A DNA stretch of 64,000 bases from Pseudopedobacter sp038243635. GTDB taxonomy: Bacteria; Bacteroidota; Bacteroidia; Sphingobacteriales; Sphingobacteriaceae. The stretch covers positions 151,861 to 215,860 of the forward strand of contig JBBSQW010000003.1 of assembly GCA_038243635.1 (NCBI GenBank). The letters are read 5' to 3'. Under the pieces are notes generated by a model. The model had not been told where the DNA came from. It saw only the letters and a program-made list of their open reading frames with translations, and searched no databases. This document shows positions 36,012-43,935 of this stretch, piece by piece (positions within the stretch are counted from its first letter, which is position 1; every line of letters starts with the position of its first letter). The position numbers and the translations under genes were made by a program.

Positions 36012-38288
36012 CTACTTTTCGTTTGATAAAGAGTAAGGATAATCTGTGGCGGCAACACCTCTTTTTTCGTTCGGTTTTGCCGTCATATCCACATTAATTA
36101 CCGCCCCTTTCAACAAGTCTTGATGCCCAAACCAGTTTTTACTATATGCTTGCCCATTATAATTAACACCGTTTACGTACTTGTTTTTACCGCTGTTATT
36201 TGGTGCATTAATTACAATCTTTTTTCCGTTCTCTAGGTTAACAGTTGTTTTTTTAAAGAGTGGCGAACCCAAAACATACTCGTTAGCAGTAGGGCAAACC
36301 GGATAAAAACCCATTGCAGAAAACACATACCAGGCTGATGTTTGGCCATTATCTTCGTCTCCACAATACCCGTCTGGCGCTGCACTATATAATTTATCCA
36401 TTACCTCTCTGGCCCAGTATTGGGTTTTCCAAGGTTCACCAGCATAATCATAAAGGTAAATCATATGCTGTATAGGCTGGTTTCCATGAGCGTACTGGCC
36501 CATGCCCATAATTTGCATTTCACGCATTTCATGAATTACGCCATCCTTAAATTCTCCCTGTGCAAAAACAGGTGGAACAGAAAAAACAGAATCAAGCTTG
36601 GCTACAAAAGGCTTGTTACCACCAACAAGATCGATAAGGCCTTGCACATCATGAAAAACAGACCAAGTGTAATGCCAGCTATTTCCTTCTATAAAAGCCC
36701 CTCCCCATCGGTATGGATCAAAAGGAGTATCAAACACTCCGTTTTTGTTTTTACCTCGCATAAACCTGGTAGCAGGGTCAAATACGTTCTTGTAATTTAA
36801 ACTTCTTTGTCTGTAAAGCTCAATTTCTGATGCTGGTTTTCCTAGTGCTTTACCCAACTGATAGATTGAAAAATCGTCATACGCATATTCTAATGTACGG
36901 GCAACACTTTCTCCCACAACATCACTTGGCACATATCCTAGCTTATTATAGTCCTCCACACCTTTACGCCCAGTTGCTCTTGGCCCTTCGTTATTAGCAC
37001 CATGTATTAAAGCCTCGTAAAGTTTTTCTATATCGTAACCTCTCGCTCCTTTAAGGTAAGCCTCTGCAACTACCGAAGCAGAGTTATTGCCTATCATAAT
37101 ATCAGAATAGCCCGGGCTAGACCATTCTGGCAACCAGCCACCTTCCTTATATGCATTAAGCAACCCCTCTTGCATTTCTTTGTTTATAGATGGGTAAACA
37201 AGATTTAAGAAGGGATAGAGCGCTCTAAAAGTATCCCAAAAGCCAGTTCCTGCAAACATGTAACCGTCTTCTGTATTTCCGGTGTATGGGCTCCAGTGTA
37301 CAATCTTGTTTTTTGAATTGATCTCGTAAAGTTTATTCGGAAAAAAAAGCATCCTGTAAAGGCATGAATAAAAAGTACGGGTTTGTTCAACAGTACCGCC
37401 CTCAACCTCCATACGGCTTAAAGTATTATTCCAAACCTTTCTTCCGTTCTCGGCAAGTTTATCGAAACTATCTTTACCTTGTTCACGGCTGAGGTTTAAC
37501 TCTGCCTGTTCTTGGCTTATAAAAGAAGATGCTACTCTTAAATGAACTTTTTCTCCGTCTTTTGTTTTAAAACCGATAACTGCCATTACATGATCTGCGG
37601 TGAGTTCTAACTTCCCACTTATCTTGTTATTATCATAAACCTGCGCCAGAGTGATTGGCTTATCAGTATAGATCACAAAATAATTTTTAAAGTTTTTTAA
37701 TGGTCCGCGAGAAAACTTTGTGGAATAACCTACAATTTTACCTTGTTCAGGTATCACCTTTATGTAAGATCCTTTATCAAAAGCATCGATAACAATAGAA
37801 GAGCTATCACTTTTTGGGTAGGTAAACCTAAACTGAGCAGACCTTTCTGTAGGGGTAAGTTCTGCGGTAACGTTATGATCTGCAAGGTAAACGCTGTAAT
37901 AGTAAGGCTTTGCAATTTCTGTTTTATGCGAAAACCAGCTTGCCCTATCTTCCAGCTTAGCTTTGGTACTGCCCGTTACTGGCATAATAGAAAATTGCCC
38001 ATAATCATTCATCCAAGGCGAAGGCTGGTGAGTTTGTTTAAAACCGTTTATCTTGTTAGCGCCATACGTATATTGCCAACCGTCTCCCATTCCTCCTGTT
38101 TGGGGTGTCCAAAAATTCATTCCCCAGGGTAAAGCAATGGTTGGGTAGGTGTTACCATTTGACAGTTCATATTTGGAATCAGTTCCCATTAGCGGGTTAA
38201 CCCAATCAACAGGTTCTCTGGTTTCCTTTTGGGCTTGCGCAAAAGCTAGCGAGGATATTAATGTAAATGCAAAAACTAAAAACTTCAT
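36012..38288 (-). CDS. GH92 family alpha-mannosidase-like enzyme (2)
   Basis: A 758-residue exported enzyme (signal peptide 1-19). Full-length GH92 with VNPLMGTDSKYELSNGNTYPTIALPWG, FWDTFRALYPFLNLVYP, ARTLEYAYDDF and the typical C-terminal block. The calcium/catalytic-base motif is intact: Asp644 and Asp646 in GDEDNGQTSAWYVFSAMGFYP. The general-acid position reads GNQP with Gln604 instead of the usual GNEP Glu. From what I recall of the family, Gln here marks enzymes that cleave mannose-alpha-1-phosphate linkages, as on phosphorylated yeast mannan; other GH92 members with this sequence may have different roles. It follows GH2 (2) by 124 bp with a small hairpin between, and is probably cotranscribed with it. 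Confidence 0.93.
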   Translation of the reverse strand: MKFLVFAFTLISSLAFAQAQKETREPVDWVNPLMGTDSKYELSNGNTYPTIALPWGMNFWTPQTGGMGDGWQYTYGANKINGFKQTHQPSPWMNDYGQFSIMPVTGSTKAKLEDRASWFSHKTEIAKPYYYSVYLADHNVTAELTPTERSAQFRFTYPKSDSSSIVIDAFDKGSYIKVIPEQGKIVGYSTKFSRGPLKNFKNYFVIYTDKPITLAQVYDNNKISGKLELTADHVMAVIGFKTKDGEKVHLRVASSFISQEQAELNLSREQGKDSFDKLAENGRKVWNNTLSRMEVEGGTVEQTRTFYSCLYRMLFFPNKLYEINSKNKIVHWSPYTGNTEDGYMFAGTGFWDTFRALYPFLNLVYPSINKEMQEGLLNAYKEGGWLPEWSSPGYSDIMIGNNSASVVAEAYLKGARGYDIEKLYEALIHGANNEGPRATGRKGVEDYNKLGYVPSDVVGESVARTLEYAYDDFSIYQLGKALGKPASEIELYRQRSLNYKNVFDPATRFMRGKNKNGVFDTPFDPYRWGGAFIEGNSWHYTWSVFHDVQGLIDLVGGNKPFVAKLDSVFSVPPVFAQGEFKDGVIHEMREMQIMGMGQYAHGNQPIQHMIYLYDYAGEPWKTQYWAREVMDKLYSAAPDGYCGDEDNGQTSAWYVFSAMGFYPVCPTANEYVLGSPLFKKTTVNLENGKKIVINAPNNSGKNKYVNGVNYNGQAYSKNWFGHQDLLKGAVINVDMTAKPNEKRGVAATDYPYSLSNEK

Positions 38289-38324
38289 GTATTATTTATT
38301 TAAACATCCGTAAGTTACAAATAA

Positions 38325-38346
38325 CCTCGGAGCAAAGCTACCGAGG
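38325..38346. other. GC-rich hairpin between GH2 (2) and GH92 (2)
   Basis: Arms CCTCGG (38325-38330) and CCGAGG (38341-38346) with a 10-nt loop lie in the 124-bp intercistronic gap. No T run follows on the minus strand, so mRNA processing or stability is more likely than termination. Confidence 0.35.
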
Positions 38347-38412
38347 TATTCAGAATTTATCTTCACCCGATGTTTAGCATCAGAGAATTAAAACCCAATA
38401 TTGATTAAAAAA

Positions 38413-41400
38413 TTATTTCTTGAACACATTAATTTGATAACTAAAACTTGTGGGCTTAGCATAAACCAAATAAGGCTCTAACGGTATTGGGCCACAACCA
38501 TTGGAGCCTACGCCCAATGTTTTATGGCTTATACACAATACTGTACCCTTGCTCTCCGGTAAATCTATGCGATATTCTACATTTTCCATTTCTTCATCAC
38601 TATAAGGCAATGCGGCAACTTGTAGCATATCTTTACCTTCTTTTACACGAATAGCGGTACCGTCTGCCGATGTTAGAGTAGCCCAACGTACATCCTCATG
38701 GTTGCCACATTCCATAGGCTTTTCGTAAGGCGTAAGTTGTTGCGCTACGCTACTGGTATAATGTCCAACGTCGAATCCACTTTTCCTATCCCCATAGTTT
38801 TCCATCGGGCCACGGCCTAAGTAATCAAACTTATTAAATTCTTTATTAAGAAACATTCTCACGCCTATTCTGGCCAATACCAATTTAGGGTCACTAAAAC
38901 TAACATCATTTGCAACGTTAATCATACCGTTACCGTCAATTGTATAAATGACATGGTGTTCAACTGTAAAGTTTTGCTTGCCGGCGCCTTTTAAATATGC
39001 ATTAATTTGTATTAAATTGCTATCAAGCTTTGCCACTTTTAAGTTGGCTATGCTCCATTTTAACGATTTTAATCCGTTTTTCTCCCAGTCATCATAAGCC
39101 CACATGTCATCTTTACGGTGAGGTGCTCTCCAAAGATGTAACATGGGACCCCCGTTGTTCTGAAGAATATCAACTCCATTTTGTTGTAGCTGCGAAAAAG
39201 TTCCTTTTGTTTTATCAAACATTAACTTGAAACCTTTACCGTTAATATTGATAACGTTATTGCCTTCGCTGAGCGTTAAAGCAGTGCCGTTATTAACTTT
39301 TTCTTCTGCTGGAACGCTTATTGGCAATTCTAATTGTTGTTCGGCAACTTCATATCCTTTATTAGCCCAGAGTTCGTCAGCACCTAAATCAAAAGAAATT
39401 CTCAAAAAATATTCGGCTCCAGGTTGTGGATTAATTGCGTACGGTACGGTAATATCTTTCTCTTTACCAGGGTTAAGTGTGCCTACATTTAAGTTTCCCG
39501 AAGCTATTTTTTCACCATCTTCAGTTAATTCCCATTTAGCAGCAAATCCACTCAAATCTAAAAACTGATACCTGTTTTTTATGGTGATTATACCTTTGCT
39601 AAGGTCTTTAGGCTTTATGGTAATCCACTGGCAAGCATGTTTTAATTCTGGATAATGCGGTTTTAATGTTCTATCAGAAAAAACAACTCCTTTATGTATA
39701 AAATAACGATCGTTAGGCACCTCTCCGAAACCACCGCCAAATGCAGTTATAGGATGCTTTGGATCTCTGTTATTATAAATCCCCTGATCTTGCCATTCCC
39801 AAATTGCGCCTCCTAGTAATTGTGGGTATTTATCAAACAGCTCATTATAAATATCTACAGAACCCATAGAGTTGAACATAGCATGTGCATATTCACATAG
39901 ATAAAATGGCTTTGTTAAGTTTTTATCATTAGCTTTTTCTTCTAAACTTGCAGTCTGAGTGTACATTTCACTATCCAAATCTGCCGGATTTTTGCTTCCA
40001 ATTCCAAAACCTTGATAATGAGTGGGTCTTGTTGGATCTAGGTTTTTAATCGTTTTTAAAGTTGCTTCAAAATTTGATCCTCCATCTCCACATTCATTAC
40101 CTAAAGACCATATCAACACTGACGAATGATTTTTAAAATTCTCCACATTAGCTACATTTCTATCAATTATAGCTGATTTTATCCTTGGGTCATTATTAAG
40201 CTCATCCCATGCACCATGACTTTCTACGTTAGCTTCTGCAACCAAGTAAATACCATATTCGTCACACAGCTCGTACCATCTTGGGTCATTAGAATAATGA
40301 GCAGTACGTACATGGTTACAATTGGCTTGTTTAATGAGTACAATATCTTTGATCATTTGCTCATAAGTTACTGCATGCCCATTATCTGGCCAGTTTTCAT
40401 GTCGGTTTACTCCTTTGAGTTTCACAGGTACGCCATTAACCATAAAAATTCTACCTTTTATCTCAATTTCACGAAATCCTGTTTTCGAAGATATCGTTTC
40501 TAAGCTTTTGTCGCCATCTTTGATAGTGAGTACGGTTGTATAAAGATGTGGAGTTTCGGCGGTCCATTTAATCGGCCTTTTAACTTCTATTTTTACATTT
40601 ACAGTTACTTCTTCACCAGCTCTCATAGCAGGGATTTGTACAAGTTTAGTTCCTCCGTTTACTGCCTCGTTGCCGTTATACAACTGCACTTGTAACTTTC
40701 GAGATGCAAGGTTTTGCTTACCGTAGTTTTTAACTTTAGTAGTTACAATTAATTGTGCATCCTGAAATTTTGCATCAAAATCCGTTTTAATAAAATAATC
40801 TCTAATATGCTGTTGAGGCGAACTCCATAAACTTACATTTCTAAAAATTCCACTTAAGCGCCACATATCTTGGTCCTCTAAATAGCTACCGGTGGTAAAA
40901 CGATAAACCTCTACGGCGACCATGTTTTTACCTGGTTTTACATATTTAGTGACATCAAATTCGGCAACATTACGACTATTGGTGCTATAGCCTACTTTTT
41001 GTCCGTTTATCCAAATAAAAAAACCAGCATCAACACCATCAAAAGACATAAATATTTGGCGTCCGTCCCAATTTTTCGGCACTTCAAAGTCTCTTCGGTA
41101 ACTCCCAACAGGATTTCTTTCGTGATAGGCGGTAAAACTAACCGGAGGAGTGCTCATAACCTTAGGAAAGTCTTTTTGAAAAATGTAGTTAAAATTGCTG
41201 TAGTAAGGCGTACCGTAACCCAAAACTTGCCAGTTTGACGGCACCGCAATCTCTTTCCAGGTAGAAACATCGTAATCTGTTTGATAAAAATTAACTGGTC
41301 TTTTTTGAGGCCAATCCACATAGTTAAACTTCCATTGCCCGTTCATGCTTTTATAAAAAGCAGATTGCTCCCGTTTAGCCACTAACGCTTCCTTTAAAGA

Positions 41401-41604
41401 ACCATAAGGCATCAATGTTGCATGAGCAGGCTCTTTATTAATCCCGATGCACTCTGGATCTTCAATTTCTTTGGGCAGAAAAGCAGTGTCTTTTTCAGAA
41501 AATAAATGATTGTTGTTTTGGCTAAAACTTAGTTTATAAAAACTTATAAATACCAACATCAAAAAAAAGCAATAGGCTTTTTTTTTCCGGTTAATTTTGT
41601 TCAT
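38413..41604 (-). CDS. GH2 beta-galactosidase-like enzyme (2)
   Basis: A 1063-residue LacZ-type GH2 enzyme with a signal peptide of about 29 residues. Domains: sandwich about 60-280 (AVPSNWQVLGYGTPYYSNFNY, NPVGSYRRDF, GYSTNSRNVAEFDVT), Ig-like about 285-385, TIM barrel about 390-690 with KGVNRHENWPDNGH, acid/base Glu504 in LGNECGDGG and nucleophile Glu571 in LCEYAHAMF, then Bgal_small_N about 800-1060 (FDYLGRGPMENYGDR). Its natural role may be release of beta-galactose (pyranose or furanose) from decorated mannan. It is first in a probable operon with GH92 (2) and has a clear HTCS-type promoter only 39 bp from its start. Confidence 0.92.
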   Translation of the reverse strand: MNKINRKKKAYCFFLMLVFISFYKLSFSQNNNHLFSEKDTAFLPKEIEDPECIGINKEPAHATLMPYGSLKEALVAKREQSAFYKSMNGQWKFNYVDWPQKRPVNFYQTDYDVSTWKEIAVPSNWQVLGYGTPYYSNFNYIFQKDFPKVMSTPPVSFTAYHERNPVGSYRRDFEVPKNWDGRQIFMSFDGVDAGFFIWINGQKVGYSTNSRNVAEFDVTKYVKPGKNMVAVEVYRFTTGSYLEDQDMWRLSGIFRNVSLWSSPQQHIRDYFIKTDFDAKFQDAQLIVTTKVKNYGKQNLASRKLQVQLYNGNEAVNGGTKLVQIPAMRAGEEVTVNVKIEVKRPIKWTAETPHLYTTVLTIKDGDKSLETISSKTGFREIEIKGRIFMVNGVPVKLKGVNRHENWPDNGHAVTYEQMIKDIVLIKQANCNHVRTAHYSNDPRWYELCDEYGIYLVAEANVESHGAWDELNNDPRIKSAIIDRNVANVENFKNHSSVLIWSLGNECGDGGSNFEATLKTIKNLDPTRPTHYQGFGIGSKNPADLDSEMYTQTASLEEKANDKNLTKPFYLCEYAHAMFNSMGSVDIYNELFDKYPQLLGGAIWEWQDQGIYNNRDPKHPITAFGGGFGEVPNDRYFIHKGVVFSDRTLKPHYPELKHACQWITIKPKDLSKGIITIKNRYQFLDLSGFAAKWELTEDGEKIASGNLNVGTLNPGKEKDITVPYAINPQPGAEYFLRISFDLGADELWANKGYEVAEQQLELPISVPAEEKVNNGTALTLSEGNNVININGKGFKLMFDKTKGTFSQLQQNGVDILQNNGGPMLHLWRAPHRKDDMWAYDDWEKNGLKSLKWSIANLKVAKLDSNLIQINAYLKGAGKQNFTVEHHVIYTIDGNGMINVANDVSFSDPKLVLARIGVRMFLNKEFNKFDYLGRGPMENYGDRKSGFDVGHYTSSVAQQLTPYEKPMECGNHEDVRWATLTSADGTAIRVKEGKDMLQVAALPYSDEEMENVEYRIDLPESKGTVLCISHKTLGVGSNGCGPIPLEPYLVYAKPTSFSYQINVFKK

Positions 41605-41643
41605 TCGCTTAATTTGTTAATGTATAATCAGTAATTGATAAAA

Positions 41644-41699
41644 CAAAGAACAGCAAAATATGGGGTCATAAATTGCCAAAACATCCATTTTTATTTACA
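41644..41699 (-). promoter_or_regulatory. HTCS-type regulated promoter of GH2 (2)
   Basis: Minus strand: operator 41677-41699 (TGTAAATAAAA, then ATGGATGTTTTG), 25 bp, then GTTCTTTG at 41644-41651, followed 39 bp later by the ATG. TTTTGTAAAT is repeated 21 bp downstream as TTTTGGCAAT. Confidence 0.7.
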
Positions 41700-41751
41700 A
41701 AATATGCTTATAAACACAAATTAGACGTTTAGTACGTGGGAATTATGCAAA

Positions 41752-42034
41752 TTAGAAATCAGCTCTTAAGCTTAAACCAAAGGTTTGCGGATTTCCAAAA
41801 TAGGCTGCGCCAAAATCATAAGCATAATCTATATAATGGCGGTTAAATAGGTTAGCGGTCCAAAAAGTTAAAGTATACTTTTTGGTAGATACACCAACAT
41901 TACCATTAGATAAATGAAAGCATTTTGCGCTATGGAATTAGCTAAATCAAAATATTATTTACCTAAGTAACGCCACTCTGTACGAGCAAATAATTGGCAG
42001 AGATGAGTGTTGTCAATGTGTAAACTATATCTCG
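41752..42034 (-). pseudogene. Decayed C-terminal remnant of a TonB-dependent receptor
   Basis: On the minus strand the last 50 or so codons read as a beta-barrel end: STKKYTLTFWTANLFNRHY, then IDYAYDFGAAYFGNPQTFG and a terminal SLRADF before the stop at 41752-41754. Upstream in a shifted frame comes YFDLANSIAQNAF, and before an in-frame TAA at 41955-41957 comes RTEWRYLGK. These are consecutive pieces of one receptor C-terminus, broken by one stop and one frameshift. No plug or N-terminal part is present nearby. It was probably a larger receptor lost by deletion. Confidence 0.7.
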
Positions 42035-42179
42035 TTACTTACCTGCGCTTTTAACGGAACAGAAAAAAATATCGTTATTGTAAACATCACGAAACCAATG
42101 TTTTTTTACGGTTTAATCTTTTTATGCTCAAAATAAATTCCTCAAAAACAACCTCTCTTATTTTAAATAATAACAAAGT

Positions 42180-42560
42180 TTATTGAACACTTAAAATATA
42201 AGACACCATTTTTTCAGCGTCTTCAACTGCCAAATTGGTGTGTGGCGACATTCTCATAGGCCCCCAATTGCCACCTCCACCTTTAATGATTTTATGGACA
42301 AGAAAATCATAATTTTCTACGGTAGATGGATATTTAGTTGAAATTTGTTTAAACGAAGGACCAATTAATTTTATAGTAGGCTTATGACAGCTTACGCAGT
42401 CCGACTTTGCGATCAATGCTTTACCCTTTTTAATGTTAACTTCATTTTTGGCTACTAACACCTGCTCTTTAGGCTGAGTTGTTTGAGCCGTTAGCGTGTT
42501 TACAAAAAACATGCATACAGCTAAATATGTTAATGTTATATTTTTTTTTTGTTTAATCAT
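42180..42560 (-). CDS. Small c-type cytochrome
   Basis: A 126-residue periplasmic class I cytochrome c. I use ATG 42560 (MIKQKKNITLTYL), which gives a clean signal peptide ending LTAQT; an in-frame ATG ten codons upstream is less fitting. The heme motif is Cys55-V-S-Cys58-His59 (SDCVSCH) and the axial methionine is probably in the GPMRMSPH loop, followed by the usual final helix (DAEKMVSYILSV). It accepts and passes single electrons. It lies 71 bp downstream of the PQQ-type sugar dehydrogenase on the same strand, so it is a plausible electron acceptor for that enzyme. Confidence 0.88.
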   Translation of the reverse strand: MIKQKKNITLTYLAVCMFFVNTLTAQTTQPKEQVLVAKNEVNIKKGKALIAKSDCVSCHKPTIKLIGPSFKQISTKYPSTVENYDFLVHKIIKGGGGNWGPMRMSPHTNLAVEDAEKMVSYILSVQ

Positions 42561-42631
42561 CTTCGAAAATTTAAATAGGCTTACAAGCACTCTAAAATCA
42601 TTACCAATAACCTGGAAAGCAAAAATGCCTT

Positions 42632-43915
42632 TTAACGAGTAATTTTATAAACCTCACATTTACTATTGCCCGGACCCGTATCTGGGTTGGTTAGTAAATA
42701 AATCTCTCCATCTACATCTTCGTTAATCCCGGTTATCTTTAAATTTTCGGGCATATTTGATAATATCACTTTACCTTTTTTCCAATTATTTCCAAACTTT
42801 TCAAGGTAAAATACGGGGCCAGTCCAATCGGCATATAAATACTTGCTTTTTAGCTTGTCAATTTGTTTACCGTTATAAACATAACCTCCCATAACACTCA
42901 CCCCAACAGAATGGCTATACTCATCAATAGGCATGATGATATCCGTTTTATCGCAAGTGGTATCAGGCGTGTTTTCTACATTATGGCAATGTGTGCCCTC
43001 CACTATTCTCCATCCGTAATTACCTCCTTTTTCAACTATGTCGATCTCTTCCCATAAATCCTGACCTACCTCGCCCGCAAATAAAGTTTTACTCACTTTA
43101 TCAAAAGAGAAACGATAAGGGTTACGAAAGCCATACGCCCATATCTCTGGTTTTATGTTTGGTCTGCCTACAAAAGGATTATCCGACGGAACAGCGTAAG
43201 GCGAACCTTTATTTACATCTATCCTTAATATTTTTCCAAGGAATGTATTTAAATTTTGCCCGTTTCCTATTGTTCCATGCTCGTCATGCTGGCCACCGCC
43301 GTCGCCGAAAGAAATATATAAGTAACCATCTGGACCAAACTTTAAACAGCCACCATTATGATTGCCATCTGGTTCGTCTACAGTTAAAATTATTCTACCG
43401 CTATTAGGGTCAACCTGTCCAGTTTCTGGTAGTGTATATTCTGCTACAACTCCTGTATGATTAAAAGATTTTGATGTAGCAGGTCTGCTGTAAAAAACGT
43501 AAAACTTCTTGTTGATTTTAAAATCTGGATGCAGGGTTATACCTAATAAACCTCGTTCTTCATAACCGTTATTAATTTTCACCATCTTGCTTCCTAAGTC
43601 CATAACCAAAGAACTTGTTAGTTTGTTGTCTCGGATAATCCAAATTTTCCCACCCTGTTCTGTCAGCCACATTTCGCCATTTCCCGGAAAAGCCATATCC
43701 GTAAGTGCACCTAAGCCATCCGCTATTTTCTGCACTTTCAAATTAATATTTGGTCTGTCCGGTTGTATCTCTTTACCTTTTTTAGATACCGTACAGCCCG
43801 ATAAAACCATCACTGATGCTATTATTATTATTATTATTATTATTCCTGCTATAAGCGAAATTTTAGAGTTTAACTTGTTTAGCGAGTCTTTGAAATTTAT
43901 TAACCGTTTCATCAA
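42632..43915 (-). CDS. PQQ-dependent sugar dehydrogenase-like lipoprotein (GSDH family)
   Basis: A 427-residue lipoprotein (lipobox LSGC, Cys41) with a beta-propeller of the glucose/sorbosone dehydrogenase family. Marks are LTDMAFPGNGEMWLTEQGGKIWI, GLLGITLHPDFK, the HNGGCLKFGPDGYLYISFGDGGG block with the catalytic-type His, GKILRIDVNKG, AYGFRNPYRFSFD and NYGWRIVEG. Family enzymes oxidise aldoses to lactones with PQQ, in the periplasm or at the surface. The hydrophobic core of the signal peptide contains eight consecutive Ile (residues 25-32) encoded by an (ATT)8 tract. It lies 20 bp after GH2 (3), so it is cotranscribed with it, with the cytochrome gene next. The substrate and cofactor use are inferred. 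Confidence 0.85.
   Translation of the reverse strand: MMKRLINFKDSLNKLNSKISLIAGIIIIIIIIASVMVLSGCTVSKKGKEIQPDRPNINLKVQKIADGLGALTDMAFPGNGEMWLTEQGGKIWIIRDNKLTSSLVMDLGSKMVKINNGYEERGLLGITLHPDFKINKKFYVFYSRPATSKSFNHTGVVAEYTLPETGQVDPNSGRIILTVDEPDGNHNGGCLKFGPDGYLYISFGDGGGQHDEHGTIGNGQNLNTFLGKILRIDVNKGSPYAVPSDNPFVGRPNIKPEIWAYGFRNPYRFSFDKVSKTLFAGEVGQDLWEEIDIVEKGGNYGWRIVEGTHCHNVENTPDTTCDKTDIIMPIDEYSHSVGVSVMGGYVYNGKQIDKLKSKYLYADWTGPVFYLEKFGNNWKKGKVILSNMPENLKITGINEDVDGEIYLLTNPDTGPGNSKCEVYKITR
43821..43844. repeat. (ATT)8 trinucleotide microsatellite within a signal peptide
   Basis: Eight perfect ATT units encode, on the minus strand, eight Ile codons in the hydrophobic core of the sugar dehydrogenase signal peptide. 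Changes in unit number keep the frame but alter the length of the core. Confidence 0.9.
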
Positions 43916-43935
43916 AATTATATTAAAATTATTTC

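Larger units (their letters stand above)
41605..42179. other. Intergenic region with a regulated promoter and a receptor remnant
   Basis: The 575-bp gap holds the GH2 (2) promoter (41644-41699) and a decayed TonB-dependent receptor tail (41752-42034). The rest, 42035-42179, shows nothing recognisable. Confidence 0.6.
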
